DNA of 55,285 nt from Lysobacterales bacterium (GTDB taxonomy: Bacteria > Pseudomonadota > Gammaproteobacteria > Xanthomonadales > Wenzhouxiangellaceae), in NCBI GenBank assembly GCA_002722315.1, contig PBLG01000016.1, forward strand, positions 1 to 55,285. Reading direction: 5' to 3'. Below, in pieces: positions 21,184-28,990 of the stretch. The notes beneath the pieces were generated by a model. That model did not search any database. It saw only the letters and a program-made list of their open reading frames with translations, and had not been told where the DNA came from. Made by a program: the position numbers and the translations under genes. The stretch's first letter is position 1, and each line of letters begins with the position of its first letter.

Positions 21184-22362
21184 GTGCCCGAATCCGGACA
21201 ACGATCCGGCGGCCGGGACGACGCCGCAGCGAGCAAGGTGCTGGTCGAAAGATTCTTCTTTCCGGCCGCCGCCGGCTACGGCGCCATCGCGGTGCCGCTT
21301 TCCGTACACTCGATGTATGGCGGCGCCTGGGCCGCGCCCGGATTGTCCTCGCCGCTGGGCCACGCACACGAATTGTTGTTTGGTTACGCGCTGGCGGTCG
21401 TTGCCGGCTTTCTGATCAACCGCATGCCCAGCCGGCACCTTGCGCTGCTGGCCATGCTCTGGCTTGGCGCCAGAATTTCATGGCTTGCCGCACCCGGCAG
21501 CATTCTGTCTTTCGTCACGAATGCCGGATTCGGGCTGGCGGTGGCCGCGATCGCCGCCCCGCGGTTCATGAAAGGGGCGAAGAAATGGCGCAACCGACTC
21601 ACCGGCCCGATCGTCATCTCGATCTGCCTGGCCGCAATCATCTTCCAGGCTGCCGGTCTTCCCGCACCCGGGTGGATCCAGTACCTGGCCTTGCAGGAAA
21701 GCGTCCTCCTGTTCGCCTTGCTGATGGTTTTCTTCGGCGGCAGATTGATCGCACCGGCGGCAGCCGGCGCCATCCAGGCCGCCGGCGGCCTGCTCGAAGC
21801 TCGGGTACAACCGCGGGTCGAGGGCGCGTTGCTGGTATTGCTGATACTGGCCACGGTGCTCGCGATCGTTCCGCAGGCCCGCCCTGCCAGCGGCGTGTTG
21901 CTGATGGTTGCCGGACTGCTGACGATGGTGCGGCTGTTGCGCTGGCGTCTCTGGCAATGCCGGGCCCGAATCGACCTGCTGTGCCTCGGAATCGGGTATG
22001 CGTGGCTGGCGGTTGGCCTGACGATGATCGGAGCGGACTGGTCCCTGGACATGGCCGCCGGTCAGAAAGTGGCCACGCACGCGATCACGGTGGGTGCGCT
22101 GGGCACCCTGACGACCACCATCATGACCCGGGTTCGGCTGCTGCACGCCAGGCGATATCCTGGGGTCGCATGGCCTTTTCCGGCCCTGACCGTGCTGATA
22201 TTCCTCGCCGCACTGTTCCGGCTGGTCGGGGACGGCAATCCCGGGGCAATGACCCTGGCCGCAGTCTTCTGGAGCCTGGCCCTGCTCGTGCTGTTCGGTG
22301 TGCTGCTGTACTTTTCGCCGCTGCTGAAACGGAGCCCCGGTCAGTCCGCCCAGCCCGGATGA
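21184..22362 (+). CDS. Second NnrS family membrane protein
   Basis: A 392-residue NnrS-family protein with about twelve helices. Conserved histidines occur in GHAHELLFGYALAV and AGQKVATHAITVGALGTL. It is clearly divergent from the NnrS at 9847-11016. It starts with GTG at 21184 behind GGGAGG. It is paired with the small zinc-finger gene and converges on the DnrO-like gene with a 22-base overlap. Two divergent NnrS proteins within 12 kb suggest separate roles or partners. Confidence 0.9.
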   Translation: MPESGQRSGGRDDAAASKVLVERFFFPAAAGYGAIAVPLSVHSMYGGAWAAPGLSSPLGHAHELLFGYALAVVAGFLINRMPSRHLALLAMLWLGARISWLAAPGSILSFVTNAGFGLAVAAIAAPRFMKGAKKWRNRLTGPIVISICLAAIIFQAAGLPAPGWIQYLALQESVLLFALLMVFFGGRLIAPAAAGAIQAAGGLLEARVQPRVEGALLVLLILATVLAIVPQARPASGVLLMVAGLLTMVRLLRWRLWQCRARIDLLCLGIGYAWLAVGLTMIGADWSLDMAAGQKVATHAITVGALGTLTTTIMTRVRLLHARRYPGVAWPFPALTVLIFLAALFRLVGDGNPGAMTLAAVFWSLALLVLFGVLLYFSPLLKRSPGQSAQPG

Positions 22363-22814
22363 TCGAAATATTCGGGATATGCATCAAGCGCCCGGTGCAG
22401 CGACATCATGCCGTTTCGCCGGTTTTCCTCACTGCGGAGACCGGAAGCCGCGCCGGATACGAAAGCCAGCAGCTTGTGCAACTCGGCATCGGCCTCGGGC
22501 GGCAGATCGCAGTTGTTGAACATGTAGTTCAGCTGTTTGTCCACTTCGTCGGCCAGCGCCTCGTATTGCCCGGATTCGAGGCGCTTTTCGCGAAAGCCCG
22601 GCAGACGCGACTGGAACGACTGCCGAATCGACTGCATGCCCTTGCGCAAAGACGCGTCGGTTGTCCATTTGCGCCCATCGTTGTCGTCCAGGTCCAGCGC
22701 ATGCGCCGCATGGTGTTCATGGACGGTTCCGGAATCCTGTGCAGAAATCGGGCTGCCGAACGGCAATGCGGCGATCAATGCGCCGCTGATCATCAATGCA
22801 AATCTGAATGTCAT
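22341..22814 (-). CDS. Secreted DnrO-like helical protein
   Basis: A 157-residue secreted protein: signal peptide (residues 1-24, ending PISAQ), then a His-rich turn (HEHHAAHAL) and a helical domain ending LDAYPEYFDHPGWAD. The pattern GRKWTTDASLRKGM...HPGW resembles the DnrO proteins found in nir/nor clusters of Pseudomonas and relatives; this match is from memory. A very strong AAGGAGG precedes the ATG at 22814. It is the last gene of the long minus-strand denitrification block. The histidines suggest metal binding, which is inference. Confidence 0.6.
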   Translation of the reverse strand: MTFRFALMISGALIAALPFGSPISAQDSGTVHEHHAAHALDLDDNDGRKWTTDASLRKGMQSIRQSFQSRLPGFREKRLESGQYEALADEVDKQLNYMFNNCDLPPEADAELHKLLAFVSGAASGLRSEENRRNGMMSLHRALDAYPEYFDHPGWAD

Positions 22815-22902
22815 CGTGAATTCCTCCTTGGAATCAATCAGTCTACGCCGCCGCCGGAAACAGAACTCGCACCCGCAGCCGGCGCGTTTTTTCATTCCAG
22901 CC

Positions 22903-23406
22903 TCAAGCGCGAACCTCGCGCAACGTCTTGCCGAAGCGTCCGGCGCGGTTGAGTACGACGCGTAACGCCAGCGGCAGTTCGTTCCAGCACAGGCGATCGA
23001 GCAGGTTGCGCGTCGTCAGGCCGACGGTGGTGTCGCCGCTGACCTGAATTCGGCGCTGGAAGAAGAGCGTATCGGGATCTTCCATGCGCCCGAGCAGGAG
23101 CAGGAACTCGACCGCGTCGCCCCGGATGACCGTATCGGCATCGGTGCGCCTGCCCAGCATGACCAGCCGGCCATTCTCATTGCCGAATACCCAGCGAAGC
23201 TTCATGTCGGCGACGTCGACGGCCAGCGCATGCCCTTGAAGATAATCGAATTCGCCGTCGCCCAGCGATTCGCGGAAGCGCGCGTTCAGCAAGCGCTCCA
23301 GCACCAGCCGTTGCAACGGCGGCGGTGCGGCGCGCAGCGGCAGGCCGATGATGGCCGGCGGCGGCATTCTCCGAGCGATCCGCCCGGCCCACGACGATGG
23401 CTGCAT
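22903..23406 (-). CDS. ubiT: UbiT, SCP2-like factor for O2-independent ubiquinone synthesis
   Basis: A 167-residue SCP2 sterol-carrier domain protein that closely follows E. coli UbiT (YhbT): the segment DPDTLFFQRRIQVSGDTTVGL is nearly the same. UbiT binds prenylated ubiquinone intermediates and is needed, with UbiU and UbiV, for ubiquinone synthesis without oxygen. I start at 23406, with GGAGA 8 bases upstream. In E. coli ubiT sits next to ubiUV. Here ubiUV lie 22 kb away, and ubiT instead follows the NO-reductase-like operon on the same strand, which suggests control by anaerobic or NO signals. Confidence 0.9.
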   Translation of the reverse strand: MQPSSWAGRIARRMPPPAIIGLPLRAAPPPLQRLVLERLLNARFRESLGDGEFDYLQGHALAVDVADMKLRWVFGNENGRLVMLGRRTDADTVIRGDAVEFLLLLGRMEDPDTLFFQRRIQVSGDTTVGLTTRNLLDRLCWNELPLALRVVLNRAGRFGKTLREVRA

Positions 23407-23686
23407 GCTTCGGTCTCCAAAGTATCGATCATGTTCAGGTCCCGGAAAAGCGCGAGCCGGCCGCAGGAGAGATCCACGGCCGGCCCGTTTTCCGTGTCGG
23501 TGGCTTCCTGAATCGAGCTGCTGTTGGAGGCGTGCTCGGGTTTCAGGTTTTTGCCGGGGGAGCATCCGGCACCGGGGCGGAAGCAACCGACATTTCCGAT
23601 TCCCTCGCACTGGCCGAATCGAAGGCCCAGCCGATGGAACCGGGTTCAACGATACGGGATGGAAACCGATTGTTCCTTGACGTATC

Positions 23687-24334
23687 TCAATAATCCGGAA
23701 ATGCGCCGGCCAGACGATGGAATTTATCTGCCATCTGCTCCGGCACCAGGGGCGGCTGCAGCGCGCCTACCGCGCGACCTTGAGGGTCAATGATCATCAG
23801 TGAGCTGGTGTGGTCTATGGCATTGAAGTCGCTGTCGGGAACCTGTCGATAGTGTACAGCCAGGGATTCGGCAAGACGGTCGACCATCTCCTTTTCGCCG
23901 GTCAGACCGACGAATTCGGAGTCGAACTGCAAAAGATAGCTGCCCATGCGTTCCGGATCGTCATTTTCCGAATCCACCGATACGAGGATAAAACGCGCGA
24001 AGTCCTTCTCATGTCCACGGTCGATCAACAATCGTCGCATCTGTCGCATCGTCCCGAGGCTCATCGGGCAGATGTCGGGGCAGTCGAGATAACCGAAGAA
24101 GACGAAATTCCACTGCCCGGCAAACGAATCGCGGGTAAACGGACGGCCATGCTGAGTCACAAGCTCGAACTCGCCGATCTCCCGCGGCTCGGGCCACAGC
24201 ACGTCGCGCAGCGAAGCGGGCGCCGAGTTCCAGCCGAGACTTCCAGCGGGTTCATTTCCGCTGCCCAGCCAGGCGACGCTGGTGGCTGCAATGCCCATAG
24301 AGATGCATATTCCGAGCAGAGTTGAGCGTCGCAT
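23687..24334 (-). CDS. SCO1/SenC copper chaperone (second copy)
   Basis: A 215-residue SCO1/SenC protein with an N-terminal anchor helix and a thioredoxin fold. The copper ligands are Cys85 and Cys89 (DCPDIC) and His175 (AIDHTSS). SCO proteins deliver copper to CuA of heme-copper enzymes or act as thiol reductases. It follows the cytochrome c gene after 19 bases on the minus strand. A different SCO (28987-29778) is encoded in the same block, so one may serve CuA of subunit II and the other the thiols or another metal site. Confidence 0.92.
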   Translation of the reverse strand: MRRSTLLGICISMGIAATSVAWLGSGNEPAGSLGWNSAPASLRDVLWPEPREIGEFELVTQHGRPFTRDSFAGQWNFVFFGYLDCPDICPMSLGTMRQMRRLLIDRGHEKDFARFILVSVDSENDDPERMGSYLLQFDSEFVGLTGEKEMVDRLAESLAVHYRQVPDSDFNAIDHTSSLMIIDPQGRAVGALQPPLVPEQMADKFHRLAGAFPDY

Positions 24335-24353
24335 CTACTTGACCGCCGCACGG

Positions 24354-24716
24354 TCAGTCATCAAGGGAGCGGATGTACGCAACGATGTTGTGCAGATCTT
24401 CCTCGCTCAGCGAGTGTCCCCAAGGCGTCATCATCGGAGAAAGACCCGCCGCAGCACCGCCGTCGCGAGTGACCACCAGGATATGCTGATCGTCCACTGA
24501 GGCCTGCCATTCCGCATCGCTCAGGTCGCGCGGCGCGGGTTTCAACGAAGCGGCGGCGGGGCCGTCACCCTGCCCGTTTTCACCATGACAGGTGGTACAG
24601 AACTGCTGGAACTTCTGCTGCCCGGCATCGGGATCGGCAGCCAGCACACCGTTGACCATCATCGCAAGCGTGCAGCTGGCGATAACCGGAAAGATTGACC
24701 GTTTCAGAATACGCAT
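24354..24716 (-). CDS. Periplasmic monoheme cytochrome c
   Basis: A 120-residue class I cytochrome c with a signal peptide (cut near AAD, residue 27), heme motif C40-T-T-C43-H44, and a Met ligand probably in SPMMTPWGHSLS. I start at 24716, with AAGGA upstream, rather than at an earlier in-frame ATG. As a soluble electron carrier it could feed the CuA subunit II encoded in the same block. The gene lies 105 bases downstream of the ferritin-like gene and may have its own promoter. Confidence 0.92.
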   Translation of the reverse strand: MRILKRSIFPVIASCTLAMMVNGVLAADPDAGQQKFQQFCTTCHGENGQGDGPAAASLKPAPRDLSDAEWQASVDDQHILVVTRDGGAAAGLSPMMTPWGHSLSEEDLHNIVAYIRSLDD

Positions 24717-24821
24717 TTCATTGTTTCCTTTTGTTTGCAGCAGTCTAGAAATTACAGCGTTCGAGTTCATTGATCCCGGGCAAGATTCATCCGCGCTCGA
24801 GACACCGTGAACACCGGGGCG

Positions 24822-25307
24822 TCATTTCGCGAATCCCCTCTCGCCGGCGCGCGTTCGCGCCAGCCACCGCTCGATATGCTCGACGTGCTCGGCCTCTTCC
24901 TCGGCGAACTCCTGCGCCAGTTCCTGCACCCTGGGCGAGCGGGTCTTGCCGGCGAGGTGCGAATAGAAATCGCAGGCCCGACGCTCGACCTCCAGCGCGT
25001 ACTCCAGCGCCTTTTCCGGCGTGATGTCCTCCAGATCGACGATCGCCAGGGGATTTTCCGGACTGAACTCGTCGGGCCATTCGAAGCGGTCGTCATCGAC
25101 TTCGTAGACCTTGGCCAGTTCGCGCCGCTGGATCTCGAGCACCTCTTCCATGTGCATCAGCGAAAAACCCGCGAACTTGACGAACAAGGCCTTGACCTCG
25201 CCGAATCTCCGGCCGTCGATGGCTCCGGCCAGCGTCTCGTAGCCTTCGGCGGCATCGGCCTCGAGACGCGCGGCGCAGCGCAGGAATTGTTCCAGTGAGT
25301 CGTGCAT
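24822..25307 (-). CDS. Rubrerythrin/ferritin-like di-iron protein
   Basis: A 161-residue four-helix ferritin-like protein. Candidate di-iron ligands are Glu in LEADAAEGYE, Glu/His in LMHMEEVLE, Glu in ALEVERRACDFYSHLA, and the ExxH of EEEAEHVEHIERW. No rubredoxin Cys4 domain is present. Such proteins handle peroxide, iron or NO. Its ATG (25305-25307) shares one base with the preceding stop (TGATG), so translation is coupled to the upstream membrane-protein genes of the operon. A di-iron protein fits NO or peroxide detoxification; that role is inferred. Confidence 0.82.
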   Translation of the reverse strand: MHDSLEQFLRCAARLEADAAEGYETLAGAIDGRRFGEVKALFVKFAGFSLMHMEEVLEIQRRELAKVYEVDDDRFEWPDEFSPENPLAIVDLEDITPEKALEYALEVERRACDFYSHLAGKTRSPRVQELAQEFAEEEAEHVEHIERWLARTRAGERGFAK

Positions 25308-25495
25308 CACGTGGAGACCCCCTGAATGAATACCGACGCCAGCAGCAACAGCGCCAGGAATACGACGAAGAACACTGCGCTGCGCCACGCGCCTAGCCGG
25401 CCTTCCCAGCGTCGGTCGATCATCATGGTCAGCTGGTGCGAGACCAGATAGGTCACGACCACCAACAGGCCCATCAGGAGAATCTCGTAGATCAT
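25307..25495 (-). CDS. Small two-helix membrane protein of the NO-reductase-like operon
   Basis: A 62-residue protein starting MIYEILLMGLLVVVTYLVSH with two predicted membrane helices (about 3-20 and 42-58). It is easy to miss because a longer open frame runs through it in the same phase. The ATG overlaps the stop of the subunit-I paralogue gene (ATGA), and its stop shares one base with the ferritin-like start, so its place in a coupled chain is strong evidence that it is real. It could be a small accessory subunit of the membrane complex. I do not recognise a named family. Confidence 0.8.
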   Translation of the reverse strand: MIYEILLMGLLVVVTYLVSHQLTMMIDRRWEGRLGAWRSAVFFVVFLALLLLASVFIQGVST

Positions 25496-26916
25496 GCGCC
25501 GACGCCTCCCGAGGTCAGCGGCCGCTCCGGCAGCCGGTCGCGCCCGACGAACGCCCGGCCGAAGGCGACCAGGAACAACACACCGCCGACGATCGCGATC
25601 AGTCCGCCCAGCGCCATGGCCGACATGCCGGCCACCTGCGCCATGCCTTCGAGTCCCTGGGCGGCGCCTGCGGTCTTGCGTTGCACGCCGTGGCCGCCCG
25701 ACCAGGCCAGGCCGGCAATATGCAGCAGCTGGCCCGTCCCGTAGGTCCAGGCCACGGCACGCGTGATTCGGGGTCCTGCCCGGCCAAGTCCGAGTTGCGG
25801 CGACAGGTGCAGCGTCAGCACCATGAACGCCAGCGTGATCGCGACGATGCAGCCGTGGTAATGAGCCGGCACGATGGTGTTGCTGGCCTCGATGAAAAAG
25901 CCCAGCATCCCGCCGACCCCGAACAGCACCACCGACCAGACCAGGCCCGCACGCAACGGCCCGGCCAGCGGTTCGGCCGGTACTGCCGGTATTGAAACGT
26001 CGGATTCGCGTCCATGCCGCCAGGCACCGTGCAAAAGCGCCAGTCCGATCGGCCCTGCCGCAAGGCCGCCGCCCGCGGCCATCAGCCAGACAAAAAAGTT
26101 CCGATGCGCCGGCGAGCCGACCTCGAACTGCAGATAGGCCCAGACGCCGAGGAAAGCCGGCAGGAAATTCGCCAGCAGCAACAGCAAGAGCCATTTCGGC
26201 CTCAGCGCGATGCGCACGCCGGATGCCGCCGCCAGCCAGAGCCAGGCCACCAGCATCAGCTGGACCCAGGCGAACTGCAGGATATGCCCGCCGCCCCAGA
26301 ACAGCACCTCGTAGTAGCTCGGCCCGGCAAGAAATTCGGGCACTGCAAGCCAGGACCAGAGCAGGGCGCCGGCCGACAGCACGATGATGATCGCCGCGCT
26401 CTGGATACCGAACCGCCCCACGGCCCGCGCCGGATCGTTCAGGTCGACCGGCAACGGAATCAGCATCTGGCGCAAGGCGGCAATCACTAGGCCCGTGGCG
26501 AATACAAGCAAACCGGCCGTGAACCAGCCGTTGTCGAGCACCGGCACATAGTTGCTCATGATCGCCTCGCCGGGATGGAACGGCGCGATCGAAAGCAGCA
26601 CGGAGCCGATCAGTACCAGGCCTAACGCGAGCCAGCCGGTGCGCGCCATGCCCTCGCGCGTGTTGAGCGACCACAGCGCCGCGGCGATCGCGCCGAACCA
26701 GACAAGCACCGAGAAATCGACGTGCACGACGATGGCCAGGTGAAAGAAATTCTGTAGCGGAAAGAGTTCGCCGACCACCGGTGCGCGCGAGGCGATGATC
26801 AACAGCACGAACAGTCCGGACGCCAGCAGCGCCGCAACCGCGGTGAGAATCCAGGCGCGCGCAAGACGCTGGCCCGAATCATGATTCGAGGCAATCGTGT
26901 CCAATGATGGCGTCAT
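25492..26916 (-). CDS. Heme-copper subunit-I paralogue with incomplete CuB site
   Basis: A 474-residue, twelve-helix protein of the heme-copper oxidase subunit I superfamily, but a degenerate one. Heme-ligand positions are retained: His65 (VHVDFSVLVWF) and His354 for the low-spin heme and His352 (AHYHG) for the high-spin heme. One CuB histidine, His211 (GGGHILQF), is kept. The helix VII His-His pair is replaced by Ala260-Tyr261 (FLGVWAYLQF), and no active-site tyrosine follows His211. It therefore probably binds heme but cannot form a normal three-His metal site. It overlaps both neighbours by four bases and may be an electron-transfer or structural partner of the catalytic subunit at 30710-32425. 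Confidence 0.8.
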   Translation of the reverse strand: MTPSLDTIASNHDSGQRLARAWILTAVAALLASGLFVLLIIASRAPVVGELFPLQNFFHLAIVVHVDFSVLVWFGAIAAALWSLNTREGMARTGWLALGLVLIGSVLLSIAPFHPGEAIMSNYVPVLDNGWFTAGLLVFATGLVIAALRQMLIPLPVDLNDPARAVGRFGIQSAAIIIVLSAGALLWSWLAVPEFLAGPSYYEVLFWGGGHILQFAWVQLMLVAWLWLAAASGVRIALRPKWLLLLLLANFLPAFLGVWAYLQFEVGSPAHRNFFVWLMAAGGGLAAGPIGLALLHGAWRHGRESDVSIPAVPAEPLAGPLRAGLVWSVVLFGVGGMLGFFIEASNTIVPAHYHGCIVAITLAFMVLTLHLSPQLGLGRAGPRITRAVAWTYGTGQLLHIAGLAWSGGHGVQRKTAGAAQGLEGMAQVAGMSAMALGGLIAIVGGVLFLVAFGRAFVGRDRLPERPLTSGGVGA

Positions 26917-27449
26917 GATGTCTGATCCTTCGTATGCTCTTCGTTCCGACCAATCACGTTGAGCAAGCGGATTTCATGGTCTTCGACGTCGACGACGGCG
27001 TTTGCCCGGTGCGGCAGCGAAAACTCGAAAATTTCATGGCGGCTGGTTTCCGCCGTTCGTCCGGTCAAGGTGAGTTCGGCCCGGTAATGTCCGGCCGGTA
27101 GCGGCCAGCGCTCGACCAGATAGATACGGCCGTCGTCGTGGAATCCGCTGGGCTCGAATTCCCGGGCCAGCAGCATTCGCTCATTGACTATCAGCACGAC
27201 CTTGACCGGCGTCCGTGCCCGCTCGCAGACTTCCGTGACCCTGCGCGTTGGCGGCAACTCCATGCGCTCGGCTTCGCTCAACTGCCGGCACGGCTCGAGC
27301 CGTTCGCTCAGGTGCGCAATGGCCAGGGTGAGCCGGCCATGGTCGCCTGGCAGCGGATCGAAGGCCGGCCCATCGGCAAAAGCGAGAACCAGCGCGCCCA
27401 GCAGCGCCCAGGAAAGAATCTGGATACCGATTTGCGCAGGTTTGGTCAT
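26913..27449 (-). CDS. Unknown membrane-anchored periplasmic protein
   Basis: A 178-residue protein with one N-terminal helix (about 8-27) and a mostly beta-strand periplasmic part with two cysteines (Cys in EPCRQL and in EVCERA). I recognise no named family. The start at 27449 makes an ATGA overlap with the cytochrome b gene; an ATG at 27455 is also possible. Its stop overlaps the next gene by four bases. Its constant place between the cytochrome b fusion and the subunit-I paralogue suggests an assembly or linker role, which is inference only. Confidence 0.7.
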   Translation of the reverse strand: MTKPAQIGIQILSWALLGALVLAFADGPAFDPLPGDHGRLTLAIAHLSERLEPCRQLSEAERMELPPTRRVTEVCERARTPVKVVLIVNERMLLAREFEPSGFHDDGRIYLVERWPLPAGHYRAELTLTGRTAETSRHEIFEFSLPHRANAVVDVEDHEIRLLNVIGRNEEHTKDQTS

Positions 27450-28990
27450 GCGCATCGCTCGGTGTTGCGGTCCAGTTCGTCCTCGTCGTCGCGCAATGCC
27501 TCGATGCGGGCGCGAAACTCGGCGACCGCCGCCTTCAACTCGGCATGCCGGCCCGGCTTGAGGTTGCAGACCTCGACTCGTTCACGCGACACGCTTCGAC
27601 GCAAGGCAGGCGGACGCTGCCAGTCGATCCGCTCGTGCATCCAGCGATCGCCGAGCCGATGGTAGCAGTCGCAGTCGGCGCAGCCGCTGAGCAGCACGCC
27701 TGCATACCCGATCCGACGCATCGCGTGGTCGATGGTGGATGCCGGAAGCATACCGATACACGGCAGCGAAACCGCTAGAACCCGGTCATCGTCGACCCGG
27801 GCGAGCTCGACGGCGTGTTCGCAACCGATCAGCGCAATCACGCCACGGCCGGCCGGCGGATCGGACAGGCGGGCACGAAGCTCGTCGACGCGCCAGTCGG
27901 GCAACTCGATGCCGGTGGTCAGCGGCGTTCGCTGGCGAAACGGTGACGAAGACGGACACGAACCTGCGCAAATTCCGCATGCCACGCACAGGTCCGGGTT
28001 CACACGTGCTTCGAGTTCGAAATTGCGGCCATCGGTCCTGGGCACCATGTCGATGGCGCCATAAGGACAATCCTCGGCGCAATAACTGCAGCCCGAACAG
28101 TCCGGCAGGTAGACCTCCGCCGGCTTGCGCCGGTCTCCGCCGGGCAGCAGCGGAAACGCCGCCAGCAGCAAGGTCCCGCCCGCGGCCAGCATCCAGACCA
28201 CGCCGCCGGAACTCGCTTCGATCAGCGGAAGCAGCGCGAGATAGAACCAGTCGAGCTCGAGCGGCCCGGGCACCTGGGTCATGTCGGCCGGTGGATGGCT
28301 GGTCACCGGCACGAAAACCGACAGCACCAGCAGCGTCAGCACGCTGCCGGCGACCAGCCGTCGCGGCGGGTTGATGCGCGGATAGCGAACCCGCATCAGG
28401 TGGAACCATATGCCCAGGACAATGACGATCGGCAGACCGACCAGGTGAATGAACGCGATCAGTGTGAACAGGCGGCCGCCGATCGCCGAATCGGTCAGGA
28501 AGTTGCGGGTCATCGGTTCGGTGAAAATCGGCAGCGCGTCGAGCAAGGTGGCGGTCGACTGGGCAACGTACTGGCCCATTTCGTCCCAGACCATCCAGTA
28601 ACCGGTGATGCCGAAAATCACGACGATCCAGATCAGCGGCGTTCCTGTCAGCCACGAGAACCAACGCGGGCCGCGAAAGCGACCGCGGGTCATCTCGCGC
28701 AACAGGTGCGCGACCAGGCAGATCACGGCCGCGTCCGAGGCATAGCGATGGACGCTGCGCATGATGCCGCCGGCGAACCACTGCTGGTGCGTCAGCGCCT
28801 CGACCGAGGCATACGCGCCTTGCAGGCTGGTGCGATAGAAAATAAACAGGTAGATGCCGGTCACCAGCGCAATCCACAGGAAACACACCGTGAGCGCGCC
28901 GAGGAAATGGAACGGGTTGAATCGGTCCAGGAAGCCGCTGGAGAACCAGCTTTCCAACCGGGCCAGACCGCGCGCCATTGCCCCCGTCAT
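27446..28990 (-). CDS. Cytochrome b - 2x[4Fe-4S] ferredoxin - MvhD-like fusion protein
   Basis: A 514-residue three-part redox fusion. Residues 1-285 are a bc1/b6f-type cytochrome b with two heme ligand pairs, His81/His95 (x13) and His182/His197 (x14), and a PEWY-like DWFY at 247-250. Residues about 295-350 are a ferredoxin with two intact clusters, C298-301-304-308 and C335-338-341-345. Residues about 383-450 resemble the MvhD/hydrogenase iron-sulfur subunit (C390, C411, C437, C440, C442). It could take electrons from quinol and pass them through a cytoplasmic iron-sulfur arm, or bring cytoplasmic electrons into the membrane. The ATG at 28990 overlaps the SCO stop (ATGA), and its own stop overlaps the next gene. 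Confidence 0.88.
   Translation of the reverse strand: MTGAMARGLARLESWFSSGFLDRFNPFHFLGALTVCFLWIALVTGIYLFIFYRTSLQGAYASVEALTHQQWFAGGIMRSVHRYASDAAVICLVAHLLREMTRGRFRGPRWFSWLTGTPLIWIVVIFGITGYWMVWDEMGQYVAQSTATLLDALPIFTEPMTRNFLTDSAIGGRLFTLIAFIHLVGLPIVIVLGIWFHLMRVRYPRINPPRRLVAGSVLTLLVLSVFVPVTSHPPADMTQVPGPLELDWFYLALLPLIEASSGGVVWMLAAGGTLLLAAFPLLPGGDRRKPAEVYLPDCSGCSYCAEDCPYGAIDMVPRTDGRNFELEARVNPDLCVACGICAGSCPSSSPFRQRTPLTTGIELPDWRVDELRARLSDPPAGRGVIALIGCEHAVELARVDDDRVLAVSLPCIGMLPASTIDHAMRRIGYAGVLLSGCADCDCYHRLGDRWMHERIDWQRPPALRRSVSRERVEVCNLKPGRHAELKAAVAEFRARIEALRDDEDELDRNTERCA

Noticed and set aside
23677..23690. FNR-like TTGAC-N4-CTCAA before ubiT
   Set aside because: It overlaps the end of the SCO gene, is 270 bases from the ubiT start and has two mismatches. 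It is too weak to list as a site.
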